Shown here in pieces: positions 1 through 10,038 of a DNA stretch of 64,000 nt. The stretch spans positions 186,001-250,000 of the forward strand of contig JABSOW010000004.1 of NCBI GenBank assembly GCA_013215465.1. Direction: 5' to 3'. Position 1 is the stretch's first letter, and each line of letters opens with the position of its first letter. Under the pieces are notes generated by a model. It was not told where the DNA came from. It worked only from the letters and a program-made list of their open reading frames with translations, and ran no database searches. This DNA comes from Colwellia sp. Lineage in GTDB: Bacteria > Pseudomonadota > Gammaproteobacteria > Enterobacterales > Alteromonadaceae. Made by a program: the position numbers and the translations under genes.

Positions 1-195
1 TTGCGAATTACGAGTCACGAGTTACGAAAAGCTTTGCTGATAGGCAAAGTACTACTCTTACAGCTTACTGCATTACTTAGCCCGCTACTTGAAACTAAAA
101 CCTCGAAGATATCCGTCTTTGGCACAAATTATGCTTAATAAAGCTTAAGTAAGATACTTTACTCTATATAAAGAGTAAAGCGTCAAGAATTTGAA

Positions 196-849
196 TTGCC
201 GGAGATGTTTATGGAACTTGTTTTATTTGCTTTAATTAGCCTAATTGTTATTGTGGGTGTGTTGGCAAGTCGTTTAAATGACAGCAGCTTTCCCTTTCCT
301 TTTGATAGTAAACCTTCAGTATTCACTGCTGCAGAGAAAAACTTCCAAAACCTACTTGAACAAGCCGTAGGACCAAAATATCGTATTATCAACCGAGTAA
401 AATTAGCCGATATTGTCACTATTCGCAATGGTATTTCTAACCGAGCAAGTCAAAGTGCAGTCACAAATGCCGAAGGGAAATATTTAGACTTTGTTATTTG
501 TGATAGGAGTACCATGAAGCTTTTAGGGGCTATTGATTTAGTTGATACTCAGGGCAAGGGTTATAAAATTAAAAAAGACTGGTTTGTTAGTGGCGCTTTA
601 GAAGCAGCTACCATTCCTCACCTGCGCATTAAAGTAAAAGCCAATTACACTCTAGATGAAATTAGAGCCTGTATTAATTCTCGTTTATTAGGTAATCGCT
701 CACCACAACCTAAAATAAAAGGAAAAATAATTCCTGCGCCTATGCTAAAAGCTCGCTCAAAAACCTCTGGCGCTTTAACTCCTGCGGCAGCACAAGCGCA
801 ATTGACACCGCAATTATCCGGTCAACCGTTAACTGCATTACCTCATTAG
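196..849 (+). CDS. DUF2726-like protein with N-terminal membrane anchor
   Basis: 217 aa ORF; N-terminal hydrophobic helix followed by AAEKNFQNLLEQAVGPKYRIINRVKLADIV...LDFVICDRSTMKLLGAIDL, typical of DUF2726. Confidence 0.75.
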   Translation: MPEMFMELVLFALISLIVIVGVLASRLNDSSFPFPFDSKPSVFTAAEKNFQNLLEQAVGPKYRIINRVKLADIVTIRNGISNRASQSAVTNAEGKYLDFVICDRSTMKLLGAIDLVDTQGKGYKIKKDWFVSGALEAATIPHLRIKVKANYTLDEIRACINSRLLGNRSPQPKIKGKIIPAPMLKARSKTSGALTPAAAQAQLTPQLSGQPLTALPH

Positions 850-871
850 CTTTATAAGCAAACATTTTAAT

Positions 872-897
872 AAAAACCAGCAACCTGCTGGTTTTTA
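872..897 (+). terminator. Rho-independent terminator (AAAAACCAGCA-ACC-TGCTGGTTTTT)
   Basis: Perfect inverted repeat with T-run directly after the 196..849 ORF. Confidence 0.8.
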
Positions 898-1114
898 TTA
901 ATTCCCTACTATAATCCCAAGTCCATTACGTTAGCCCCCACGCAGATAAATTCACTGGGATTGCAATAAACTCATTCCAGTAATTGTTCAAACTTCACGC
1001 CATCATTTCAATTGCTAACTTCCTGATTAAAACAAATCAGTCTTCTAAAGATTTTTAGCTAAAGTCAGGTTATAATTCTTTCATATTTAAGTAAAAAATA
1101 AAGAAGATATTAAC

Positions 1115-1825
1115 ATGAAAGCAGGTATTATTGGCGCCATGGAGCCCGAGGTCGCTATTTTAAAAGCAAAACTTTCTCACTGTGAAACCATTACTCACGC
1201 GGGTTATAACTTTTATCAAGGACAAATTGATAACTGCGATGTAGTTATTGTGCAGTCAGGCATTGGCAAGGTAGCTGCCGCACTAGCAACAGCAATACTG
1301 ATAGATAAATTTCAACCAGACTATGTCGTTAATACTGGCTCAGCTGGTGGCTTTGATCCTTCATTAAAAGTAGGCGATATTGTTGTCAGTTCAGAAGTAA
1401 GATACCACGATGTAGATGTTACTGCTTTTGGTTACGAAATAGGTCAATTACCAGCAAACCCTGCCGCGTATATTCCTCATCCAACATTAATTAACGCCGC
1501 ACAAGCCGGGATAAAAAAATTAAATAACATCAACGCCATGCTTGGCTTGATTACTACAGGTGATACTTTTATGACTAAAGAAGATGATATTGCCAAAGCT
1601 CGCGCTAACTTTCCCACGATGGCCGCGGTAGAAATGGAAGGCGCTGCTATTGCTCATACCTGCCATCAATTTAAAGTTCCTTTTGTTATAGTGCGCTCTT
1701 TATCTGATATTGCCGGTATAGAATCACCCACTTCGTTTGATGAATACTTAGAAACAGCATCAGTTAATTCATCTCAGTTAGTGCTAAATATACTTAACGC
1801 CCTAAAAGGTAAAACCCTGAATTAA
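1115..1825 (+). CDS. mtn: 5'-methylthioadenosine/S-adenosylhomocysteine nucleosidase
   Basis: 236 aa; MKAGIIGAMEPEVAILKAKL, NTGSAGGFDPSLKVGDIVVSSEVRYHDVDVTAFGYEIGQ, AAVEMEGAAIAHTC. Confidence 0.95.
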   Translation: MKAGIIGAMEPEVAILKAKLSHCETITHAGYNFYQGQIDNCDVVIVQSGIGKVAAALATAILIDKFQPDYVVNTGSAGGFDPSLKVGDIVVSSEVRYHDVDVTAFGYEIGQLPANPAAYIPHPTLINAAQAGIKKLNNINAMLGLITTGDTFMTKEDDIAKARANFPTMAAVEMEGAAIAHTCHQFKVPFVIVRSLSDIAGIESPTSFDEYLETASVNSSQLVLNILNALKGKTLN

Positions 1826-1864
1826 TGTATAAGTCAATGTAGTAATGAATCAAGTAAATGATTA

Positions 1865-2860
1865 ATGGATAAAATAATGATTGATTTCATCACCCTATCT
1901 TCTTTTAGCTATCAGCTATTAATATTAATAATAGTAATAAGCGGTAAGGCGACTATTAGTCATTTTATTCGTCATGAGCCATTACGGTTTTTTCAATTCT
2001 ATTGTCGAAAATTAGCTGACAAGGTTAACAAAGCTCAAAATAGCCCACAGCAACAATCTATTGCAGGTTTAATTGCTATCCTAGTGACCTTATTACCTAT
2101 TGCTATTATTCTCTATTTATTCGAAGCCTTCATTGAAGTTAATATGCTATGGCAAGCTTTGTTGCTTTATATCGCGATTGGCTCATTTGGCTTAACCCAG
2201 ATAAATAAAACAATTGCTCAAGCTTTGGTTGCTAAACAAAACTACTTTGCTAAACAAACCCTCAATCCGTGGGTACTTAGAGAAACTGAGCCATTATCTA
2301 GCTTAGGGCTAAGTAAAAGTAGTATTGAAATGCAATTATTACGTACGCTACAACAAGGTTACGTGGTTGCTGTTATCTTTCTTATTGGTGGACCTTTAAC
2401 TGCTATAAGCTACCGACTGTTACTTGAAATGCACTATTGTTGGAATACAAAACTAATTAGCTATAAATACTTTGGCTTTTATAGCAAACGCTTGGTTAAT
2501 TTACTGCAATGGTTACCTGTGCGAATTTTCTCTTTGTTATTACTCTTTACTAGTGTAGGGAAAAATTTCGTGCTTTTTTGGCGCCTGAGTAAACAACATT
2601 TTTTCCAACTCGATAATAATATCGCCCTATTACTATTAGCCTTGAATTTAGAAATTAAACTCGGCGGTGTTGCTTTGTATAATGATCAAAACCAAGAACA
2701 ACAAAAGCTTCGCAAAGTAAGTTTTAATGACTTAGCCAGACAACCACAAATTACCGATATTATTCATGCGAGTAATAAAATTAAAAGCATTATTTATATC
2801 AGTTTATTTTTCATTATTTTTATCACCTTTTGTTTTGAATTAGCTTTTGCTAATATATAA
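1865..2860 (+). CDS. CobD/CbiB-family membrane protein
   Basis: 331 aa multi-pass protein; GFGLTQINKTIAQALVAK..., FLIGGPLTAISYRLLLEMHYCWN pattern of CbiB-like proteins; located after mtn. Confidence 0.65.
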   Translation: MDKIMIDFITLSSFSYQLLILIIVISGKATISHFIRHEPLRFFQFYCRKLADKVNKAQNSPQQQSIAGLIAILVTLLPIAIILYLFEAFIEVNMLWQALLLYIAIGSFGLTQINKTIAQALVAKQNYFAKQTLNPWVLRETEPLSSLGLSKSSIEMQLLRTLQQGYVVAVIFLIGGPLTAISYRLLLEMHYCWNTKLISYKYFGFYSKRLVNLLQWLPVRIFSLLLLFTSVGKNFVLFWRLSKQHFFQLDNNIALLLLALNLEIKLGGVALYNDQNQEQQKLRKVSFNDLARQPQITDIIHASNKIKSIIYISLFFIIFITFCFELAFANI

Positions 2861-2969
2861 TAGAATGCGCTATTGGTAGCGCCATGTGCTTAGTATAAAA
2901 TAACACTGTCAGGTAAAATAACGGTGTCAATATACTCAAACGACTTTAATTTACCTTTGGAGATCAATT

Positions 2970-3374
2970 ATGTTTACCATTAAAAACCTTATCATTTCAG
3001 CATTTAGTTTGTTTGCTACTGTGGTATTTGCTGGTGAAGCACCACAGATATCACAGCAAGAATTATTAACGGCACTTAAAGCACCAAACCATAATATAGT
3101 GGTGTTAGATGTACGCTCTAAGGAAGAGTATCAAAATGGTCATCTTGTTAATGCAATTAATATTAGTCATAACACCGTTGCAGAAAAGTTAAATCAATTG
3201 TCTCAATATAAAAATAGTACTGTGGTAGTTTACTGTCGCTCTGGTCGACGTGCAGGTATTGCTGAACAAATATTAGCTGAAAATGGTTTTGAAAATTTAC
3301 GCCATCTCACTGGCGATATGAATGGTTGGCTTAAAGCAGATCTACCTGTTGTAACGACTAAAAGTGCCCACTAA
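2970..3374 (+). CDS. Exported rhodanese-like domain protein
   Basis: Signal peptide plus VVLDVRSKEEYQNGHL and active-site loop CRSGRRAG. Confidence 0.9.
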   Translation: MFTIKNLIISAFSLFATVVFAGEAPQISQQELLTALKAPNHNIVVLDVRSKEEYQNGHLVNAINISHNTVAEKLNQLSQYKNSTVVVYCRSGRRAGIAEQILAENGFENLRHLTGDMNGWLKADLPVVTTKSAH

Positions 3375-3422
3375 TAACGATATTTTTTAATAACGTGCCT
3401 ATGTAGATTACTCAGGCTCAAA

Positions 3423-3492
3423 TGTAGGTCGGAATTTATTCCGACAATACCATCAACTGGTGCTAATTTGTCGCACTAAAGTACGACCTACA
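3423..3492. repeat. REP/MITE-like palindromic intergenic element
   Basis: Terminal inverted repeat TGTAGGTCG...CGACCTACA with inner palindrome GTCGGAATTTATTCCGAC. Confidence 0.7.
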
Positions 3493-3548
3493 AAAAATAA
3501 AGACATTAAATCCTTCTTCCTGAGTCAAGTGCATAGGCATGTTTAATA

Positions 3549-4166
3549 ATGAATGAACTTTTATACTGGCTAGATATTTTTGGCATTATCGTTTTTTCCC
3601 TGTCTGGGGCATTAATGGCTGGCCGGTATAAACTTGATCCCTTTGGCGTTGTCGTACTTGCCTCAGTTACCGCTGTCGGTGGTGGTACAATTCGTGATGT
3701 TATTTTACAAACGCCAGTTTTTTGGGTTGTTCAGCCTATTTACCTTTATGTTATTTTAACCACCGCGCTACTCACCATAGTACTAATTCGTCAGCCAAAG
3801 CGTATTCCTAAACGGTTTTTACTTATTGCTGATGCGTTAGGTTTAGCACTATTTGCTGTATTAGGTACACAAAAGTCATTAGCACTAGGCTCACCATTAC
3901 CTGTCGCGATTGTAATGGGAATAATTACCGGCGTAGCGGGCGGAATGATCCGTGACGTATTATGTAATGTTATTCCGATGATTTTACAAAAAGAAATATA
4001 TGCACTAGCAGCCATGCTTGGTGGTGGTTTATTTGTGATCTTTCATTTACTTGATTGGCCAGAAAATGAAGCTACCATAACGGCTATTTCAGGCGCATTG
4101 CTGTTAAGGTTAGCAGCCATTTATTGGAAAGTATCACTACCCGCATTCAATATTACTGAGAGATAG
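3549..4166 (+). CDS. UPF0126/TRIC channel family membrane protein
   Basis: 205 aa; two repeats with GALMAGRYKLDPFGVVVLASVTAVGGGTIRDV and GVAGGMIRDVLCNVIPMIL. Confidence 0.9.
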   Translation: MNELLYWLDIFGIIVFSLSGALMAGRYKLDPFGVVVLASVTAVGGGTIRDVILQTPVFWVVQPIYLYVILTTALLTIVLIRQPKRIPKRFLLIADALGLALFAVLGTQKSLALGSPLPVAIVMGIITGVAGGMIRDVLCNVIPMILQKEIYALAAMLGGGLFVIFHLLDWPENEATITAISGALLLRLAAIYWKVSLPAFNITER

Positions 4167-4195
4167 AATAAAGAAAAATAATATAATTGGTATAA

Positions 4196-4672
4196 TTAGT
4201 GTTCAAAAACCCTCTTCATATCGTGATGAACTTGCTCATACCATCCTTCTTTTACAGATACCGTTGGGTAAGGCTTCTATTTCAATGATCCCACTTTTTA
4301 CCGTGCCCTTTGATTCATTATAAATAGCTAAAATACTTTTAATGACCACGGGTTGGGCTTTAAGGTTTAATTTTTCAACTAAAATTTTAGTGCCTAGTTC
4401 AAAGTTATCTATTTTACCTGATTGGGAGCGCGTACCTTCAGGAGAAATAATCATCTTTTTCTTTTGCAGGCACGCACGTCTTTGAGTAATTTAATGATTG
4501 CCCGTCGGTCTTGTTGATCTACGGTGATATGCCCCACTCTGCTAACAAGGCGAGAAATAGGCCACTGATCCATAATGCCCGTTAACTTAAAAGAAGCGCC
4601 TGCATTTATAACAATAGTAATACTAAAAAAGCGACTTGATTTATTAAATAAACAACCGTGTCGCGGGCACAA
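4196..4672 (-). pseudogene. plsC: Degenerate 1-acyl-sn-glycerol-3-phosphate acyltransferase (PlsC), frameshifted and 5'-truncated
   Basis: Minus-strand reading in three frames: HITVDQQDRRAIIKLLKDVRACKRK / MIISPEGTRSQSGKIDNFELGTKILVEKLNLKAQPVVI...IEIEALP / TVSVKEGWYEQVHHDMKRVFEH*; no HX4D catalytic motif upstream. Confidence 0.8.
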
Positions 4673-4761
4673 AGAAAGCGCAATTGATTCAGTAGCAATA
4701 ATTAACTAGGCTTTGTATTTATTGAGGATAAAAGACAGTATGAATTTTAGTCAAGTATCGT

Positions 4762-5085
4762 TTAAGCTTCTATTCCCCAACCATCATTATAACCAGAAAA
4801 TTTAATTGCCAATTGTTCAAAATCAGCTTCTTGTTTTACTACCGCTTCATGGCTTGGTACCATTTTTACGGTGCAATCAACGTCCCAAACATTAGGCGTT
4901 TCATCGGCATGCACACTTACGTTAACATTGGCTATATTTTGCTTAACAAAGTCAGCCATTGCTTGTGCTTGAGTTTGTTGCTCAAACAAATGAAAAAAAA
5001 CCACATCATGAGTGATGCTAAGATCAATGCCTGCTTGCTGCATTTCTGCTAATACTTGACCCGTTTCATCAGAAGGAAAGTTCAT
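4762..5085 (-). CDS. rraB: RraB-family regulator of RNase E
   Basis: 107 aa; DETGQVLAEMQQAGIDLSITHDVVFFHLFEQQTQAQAMADFV, typical RraB. Confidence 0.75.
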   Translation of the reverse strand: MNFPSDETGQVLAEMQQAGIDLSITHDVVFFHLFEQQTQAQAMADFVKQNIANVNVSVHADETPNVWDVDCTVKMVPSHEAVVKQEADFEQLAIKFSGYNDGWGIEA

Positions 5086-5178
5086 ATACGCTTTGTTCTC
5101 TGCTTGATTTTAATTGTTTACTTAAGAAAGGCATTATAAACAGTGAAGAACACCTTGAATAGTTTTTTGGTTAAATTA

Positions 5179-5661
5179 TTAACGGTCAAACGCGCAAGTA
5201 TTATTTTTACAAGACAAGGTTAATACTGTTTCCTGTGAATATGCCTGCTGACAGTCATTAGTGGGCACTTTAGAACCCTTTTCTTCATTCGCTGTTTTTA
5301 ATAAAATTGCGACCCCTGTTGAGTTCACTGCCACAATACAACCTAAAGCTTGGCTATTAGTATGCACCAATAAACAGTCTTTTGGGGTTTGACAACTAGC
5401 GTTATTCGCGATTATTTTTTGCTGTGATTGTTCGAATACGGTTAGTTTTTCCGTTAGATAAGATGACGGTTTAACTCGAAAAAGTGCCTGTTTCCATATT
5501 TCTTTTTCTTGTTTAAGTTGCGCCTCTTGGTTTAATTTTATTTTTAACTGATTAGTTGCTTCTTCATTTTCTTTTAATAAATAACCCAAACCTAATAACA
5601 CCATGAAAAAAAACATTAAAACAACAACGGTAATAAGCAACCATTTAAATAATGTGCGCAT
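5179..5661 (-). CDS. Hypothetical membrane-anchored protein
   Basis: 160 aa ORF, N-terminal TM helix, several cysteines at the C-terminus. Confidence 0.6.
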   Translation of the reverse strand: MRTLFKWLLITVVVLMFFFMVLLGLGYLLKENEEATNQLKIKLNQEAQLKQEKEIWKQALFRVKPSSYLTEKLTVFEQSQQKIIANNASCQTPKDCLLVHTNSQALGCIVAVNSTGVAILLKTANEEKGSKVPTNDCQQAYSQETVLTLSCKNNTCAFDR

Positions 5662-5666
5662 AACGA

Positions 5667-6221
5667 CTAATTAGCTTTGCTTTTAGGGTACAGCGCTAAC
5701 ATTAAGCTTACTGCCTGTAGAATTTTTTCATTTACCTCTGCACTATTGTCTTTAACGTCAATATTTAACGGATAAACACTACGCCAAACTGAACGCTTCT
5801 TTTTTGGATCTACTAGATCTATAATTAGACTTCCTTTGGTGATTTTTGAATATTGGTTAGTAGTTTGCCAAGTATTGGCACGTAAACATTGAACACAAAA
5901 CCGTACTACCGCATTATATTTTTCGTACTCTTCGGCTATGTCATTAAGTAAATAATAGGTCACAATTACATCAGCTTGTTCTGGCTCAGCATAATTAAAT
6001 TTTTTATTACTCATGTTACCTTCTATGGCAATTTCAATCGTATTCCGACGTATATCAATGAGACTTTGGCTGTCAGTAAAAGCAGAATTTCGATTATATA
6101 AGCTGTAATTTTTCACTTGTGAAAAATCAAAACTGTTATGATAAACCACGCCAACATTGTGCCCACTCGAACAAGCATTAAGAAGAGTAAATAACAGGGT
6201 TATAGAAAGTAATTTAAGCAT
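5667..6221 (-). CDS. DUF4136-like lipoprotein
   Basis: 184 aa; lipobox LLNACSS; FDFSQVKNYSLYN...ADVIVTYYL pattern. Confidence 0.7.
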   Translation of the reverse strand: MLKLLSITLLFTLLNACSSGHNVGVVYHNSFDFSQVKNYSLYNRNSAFTDSQSLIDIRRNTIEIAIEGNMSNKKFNYAEPEQADVIVTYYLLNDIAEEYEKYNAVVRFCVQCLRANTWQTTNQYSKITKGSLIIDLVDPKKKRSVWRSVYPLNIDVKDNSAEVNEKILQAVSLMLALYPKSKAN

Positions 6222-6302
6222 GTAAAGATGACAAATATAAAATAACAGAACTTTATCTTAGCCTAGCAAGTTCTTTATTAATACCAAATCAAATAGGAAA
6301 GC

Positions 6303-6818
6303 CTACATTAAAGCATCATAATTAACATCGGCAAAACTTAAAAATTTTCCACCAAACTCTTTAGCAAATGCTTGGGCATCGCTTTGCAAGCTAAAGCTAG
6401 CCAGAGTTTTACCCATAGCACCAGTTTTCTTTGATCCGGTGACAAACCAAGCCTTTTTAGCATCAATAAAATGCTTATCATTTATGCTATCACTGCCCCA
6501 AGGCATTTTGCTCATATCGTGCACTAATATTTGGCTGATATTGCGGGTGTTTTCTGGATCAAGGTAGTAGCTGAACATGTCCCGAGTTGAGCAAAACTTG
6601 AAAACTTTATCACCTTGCTCTTTCCTGAATACTTCGCCTTTTGGGCCGTCAAAATGAGTGATTAACATGCCGCATAAATGGCATTCATCACTGCTTTCCA
6701 TGGCGACTGCTTGGTGAATAGTTTTTTGCTGAGCGGCTTTATCTGAACAGGCGGATAGCATAGTTAAGGACGTGGCTAAGCAAAATATCAGCGCAAGCGT
6801 TTTGGAAATGGTAGGCAT
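6303..6818 (-). CDS. nosL: Nitrous oxide reductase accessory lipoprotein NosL
   Basis: Lipobox MLSAC and CHLCGMLI motif; last gene of the nos cluster; start chosen at MPTISKTLALIF. Confidence 0.92.
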   Translation of the reverse strand: MPTISKTLALIFCLATSLTMLSACSDKAAQQKTIHQAVAMESSDECHLCGMLITHFDGPKGEVFRKEQGDKVFKFCSTRDMFSYYLDPENTRNISQILVHDMSKMPWGSDSINDKHFIDAKKAWFVTGSKKTGAMGKTLASFSLQSDAQAFAKEFGGKFLSFADVNYDALM

Positions 6819-7636
6819 TAAAGTTTCTTCCTTTTGAAAATAAAAATGGCTAGGGTCAAGGGCAGTACAACCCAAGCCAATAAAGCGGCAATTAACTGTT
6901 CTTGCGGTAAACTGGCATTAATGGCCACACTTAAGGCGCCATTAACATCACTGCTATCAAGTCCGGCGAGATTAACTAAACGAAAGATATCAGCAGGATT
7001 AAGCATCATTAACTGGGTTAAGCCTTGTTGTGAAATACCATCTTCAACGCCAACCAGTAAAGCTAATAAAGCCAGATCAAAGGCTAAGGCGAATAAAAAC
7101 CAAGTGATCAAAGCAAAACCGGCAGCTTTAGACTTCTCACTTACAGAAAGACTAATTAAATAAGAAATGGCGGTAAAACTTAACCCTAATAAAATAGCAC
7201 TAAAAATAAACAACGAAAAGCTGCTGATTATGTCGATATCCCCTGTTTGAAAATAGAGTAATACTGCTGAAGCGCCAAAGCCTAATAGAGTGGCTAGGGC
7301 GATAATGCTGCCTTGGCCAATAAATTTACCCAGTAATAATTGGCTTTTGCTTAACGGATAAGTGAGTAATAACAACAAGGTGCCACTTTCTTGCTCACCA
7401 ACAAAACTATCGTAACTTAGCAATAAGGCAATTAATGGAATAATGAATACCGCCAAACTGGCTAAACTGGCCACTGTGGTTGATAGCGAGGCAACGCCTA
7501 CTGCACCTGAGGCGGCAGAACCAAAGTAAGTCAGACCAATAGACAGTAGAGCAAAAATAAGGGTGATAGAAATTAACCAACGGTTTCTTAAACCATCATG
7601 AAATTCTTTATTTGCAACAGTAAGTATTTGTCTCAT
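6818..7636 (-). CDS. nosY: ABC transporter permease NosY
   Basis: 272 aa six-TM permease, adjacent to nosF; YDSFVGEQESGTLLLLLTYPLSKSQLLLGK. Confidence 0.92.
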   Translation of the reverse strand: MRQILTVANKEFHDGLRNRWLISITLIFALLSIGLTYFGSAASGAVGVASLSTTVASLASLAVFIIPLIALLLSYDSFVGEQESGTLLLLLTYPLSKSQLLLGKFIGQGSIIALATLLGFGASAVLLYFQTGDIDIISSFSLFIFSAILLGLSFTAISYLISLSVSEKSKAAGFALITWFLFALAFDLALLALLVGVEDGISQQGLTQLMMLNPADIFRLVNLAGLDSSDVNGALSVAINASLPQEQLIAALLAWVVLPLTLAIFIFKRKKL

Positions 7637-8577
7637 TAGCCTTGTACTCCTTGTTCTTGCCGAGTAGTTTCATGTAAGGTTAAAAAGTGCTGATAAACTT
7701 GTTCTAAATTAGCGGTTTCTACATGCAAATCATCTAAACCATCATGGCTTAGTAACTGCCTCAATACGGTGAGTTTTTCCTGCTCGGGTACCATTAGCGT
7801 ATGTGGACAATTGCCCGTTAAAAAACCATTGAGTTTACTGTCATTTGCCACTGAGCCGTTTAAGCCAGATGGTTTTATGGCTACGGGTAAGGCCGCTTGT
7901 TGGCGTAATTCTTTTAAGGTGCCCATGGCCAGTAATTGCCCGGTCGACATTATCATTGCTCGGTCAATATGCTGCTCAACACCGGGTAAAACATGTGAAC
8001 ACAAAATAATGCTAGAGCCGTTTGATTTCAGCTGGTCGACTGTTTTATAGAAATCACGGGTTGCCATAGGATCTAAACCTACGGTGGGTTCATCCAATAA
8101 TAATAACTTCGGCTGACCAATAAAAGCTTGTGCTAACCCTAGACGTTGGCGCATACCTTTTGAATAGGTTTTAACTTGTCTTTTCATCGCATGGGTAATG
8201 CCAACTTGCTCAAGCAAATCAGTAACTTGTTTTTTAGCCCCATTACGTGTAAATCCTTTGAGTTTGGCGAAATAAGTGAGTACTTCCAAACCGGTGAGTT
8301 GCTCATAAAAGCTGACATTTTCAGGTAAATAACCTACCTTACTGCGACAGTGCCAAGCCTCTTTTGAGTCAGGAGCCATGCCCATGACTTCAACTTTTCC
8401 GCGACTTGGTGAAATAACACCTAAAATAAGCTTCATCATGGTGGTTTTACCGGCACCATTATGACCAAATAAACCGAGCACTTCACCTTCATTTAAACTC
8501 ATGGTCATCGACTGTAAAGCATCTAACGAGCCATAACTTTTTCCTGCCTCAACCAGTGAGACTAACGGTGTATTCAT
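7636..8577 (-). CDS. nosF: ABC transporter ATP-binding protein NosF
   Basis: Walker A GHNGAGKTT, signature YSKGMRQRLGLAQA, Walker B LLLLDEPTVGLDP. Confidence 0.93.
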   Translation of the reverse strand: MNTPLVSLVEAGKSYGSLDALQSMTMSLNEGEVLGLFGHNGAGKTTMMKLILGVISPSRGKVEVMGMAPDSKEAWHCRSKVGYLPENVSFYEQLTGLEVLTYFAKLKGFTRNGAKKQVTDLLEQVGITHAMKRQVKTYSKGMRQRLGLAQAFIGQPKLLLLDEPTVGLDPMATRDFYKTVDQLKSNGSSIILCSHVLPGVEQHIDRAMIMSTGQLLAMGTLKELRQQAALPVAIKPSGLNGSVANDSKLNGFLTGNCPHTLMVPEQEKLTVLRQLLSHDGLDDLHVETANLEQVYQHFLTLHETTRQEQGVQG

Positions 8578-10007
8578 AATTGTTCTTCCTTCAAACTCAT
8601 CGGCGTTGCATTGTTTGCCAGTGATGTGTTTTTGTCATTTTCATCTAGGTTTTTTTGAGCAAAATGAGGCAACATTAACGGGTGACTATCTTTAACGCCC
8701 GGTGGTTTAAGCACGGGGAATTGCCTTTGCACCCAACGTAAAATTAAAATGGCTGGACTGTCCATGATCATCTTCATTTCGGGGTACTGCCAAACCAGTT
8801 TATCAATGCCATCATTGGGTTCAAAAATAGTATCGCCAACACCATTATTGTCCATATCCCAACCTAAATAATTACTCCAATAATTACCACGACCGTCTTT
8901 GCTCCATTCTTGTTTTTTATTGGAAACGTATTTCACTTGCGTTGGATTATTAATAAAACTATTGCCATATATTTTGATATTTTCTGAGCCGGCAGTGAGG
9001 TGAATGCCTATTTCTGCGGTATCAATGATATTGCCTGTGAGGGTGTTGTAACCCGAGTTATAAACAAACAAACCTTTACCATCGCGGCCTAATACCTTGT
9101 TTTCGGGTTTGGTCCAAACGTTTTTAATATGATTATTAGTAAAAGTAGATTGAGTAATAAAGTTAAGCAGAAAGCCGTAATCTTCACTGTCGGTAGTTTT
9201 ATTGCCAGTAATGGTTAAACGCCGTGAACTCATTAGCGCATAACCGGCACGGATGTTATAAGCAGTATTGTCTTTGACGGTATTATCGTAAGAATACATA
9301 TAATGAATACCGTAGCGTAAATGGTGCATGGTATTTTTTTCAATGAGATTGTTTTGACTGGAAATAACATAAACACCGTCACGTGTTTCACTGACTTCAT
9401 TATTAAAAATATGACTATGAGTGACATTGGCCACTTGAATGCCATTGCCTCTATCGGATGAGCGTATGTTTAAGTTGCCTTTAACACGATTATTCAGCAC
9501 CTTGGCATCAGTAACATGATTAAGCCAGATGCCAAAACCATCACCAATTAAAGTATTATTTTTAATCACTAAGCCCGTTGCTTTTTGATTGTTGACCTTA
9601 TCATGAGAATAGATGCCAGAGGTTTGCTCGGTAAGATCATCACCCCAGTTAATAATATTGAGGTTTTCTATAGTGATTTTTGAATTTTTTAACCGTAAAG
9701 CATGACCTTTACCTTGAGCGTTAATAATGGCTTCGCCTTTACCTGCCTTTAAAGTAGCACCGCGTAATGTTACTTGTTTAGAGATAATGAAGTTACCGAA
9801 ATAACTGCCGGGGCCTAAAGTAATTACATCACCGTCTTGGCTATTATCGAGTACTTTCTGTAAATCATCATTGGGCGATAATTGAATTTCTTGCGCGTTT
9901 ATTTGTTGGCCATAAAAGCTGGCGAAAAAAAATAATAGGAAAAGTATTTTTTTGAAGACTAACAAAACAATTCTTCTTGAAAAGGGTAACTGCAGGCAGC
10001 ATAGCAT
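8574..10007 (-). CDS. nosD: Periplasmic copper-binding/maturation protein NosD
   Basis: Parallel beta-helix repeats, YSYDNTVKDN, GRGNYWSNYLGWDMDNNGVGD; a TTG start giving LVFKKILFLLFFFASF may be the true start. Confidence 0.93.
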   Translation of the reverse strand: MLCCLQLPFSRRIVLLVFKKILFLLFFFASFYGQQINAQEIQLSPNDDLQKVLDNSQDGDVITLGPGSYFGNFIISKQVTLRGATLKAGKGEAIINAQGKGHALRLKNSKITIENLNIINWGDDLTEQTSGIYSHDKVNNQKATGLVIKNNTLIGDGFGIWLNHVTDAKVLNNRVKGNLNIRSSDRGNGIQVANVTHSHIFNNEVSETRDGVYVISSQNNLIEKNTMHHLRYGIHYMYSYDNTVKDNTAYNIRAGYALMSSRRLTITGNKTTDSEDYGFLLNFITQSTFTNNHIKNVWTKPENKVLGRDGKGLFVYNSGYNTLTGNIIDTAEIGIHLTAGSENIKIYGNSFINNPTQVKYVSNKKQEWSKDGRGNYWSNYLGWDMDNNGVGDTIFEPNDGIDKLVWQYPEMKMIMDSPAILILRWVQRQFPVLKPPGVKDSHPLMLPHFAQKNLDENDKNTSLANNATPMSLKEEQL

Positions 10008-10024
10008 TTTTACTGTTATGGCTA

Positions 10025-10038
10025 TTGATCTCGATTAA
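10025..10038 (-). promoter_or_regulatory. Candidate FNR/ANR box upstream of nosD (TTGATCTCGATTAA)
   Basis: One mismatch to TTGATNNNNATCAA. Confidence 0.5.

Noticed and set aside
4440-4465. Programmed -1 frameshift at AAAAGAAAAAG in plsC
   Set aside because: A second frameshift and a missing N-terminal catalytic motif make a pseudogene the simpler explanation.
6303-6875. Extended NosL start (MGCTALDPSHF...)
   Set aside because: This part overlaps nosY; a signal peptide begins at MPTISKTLALIF.
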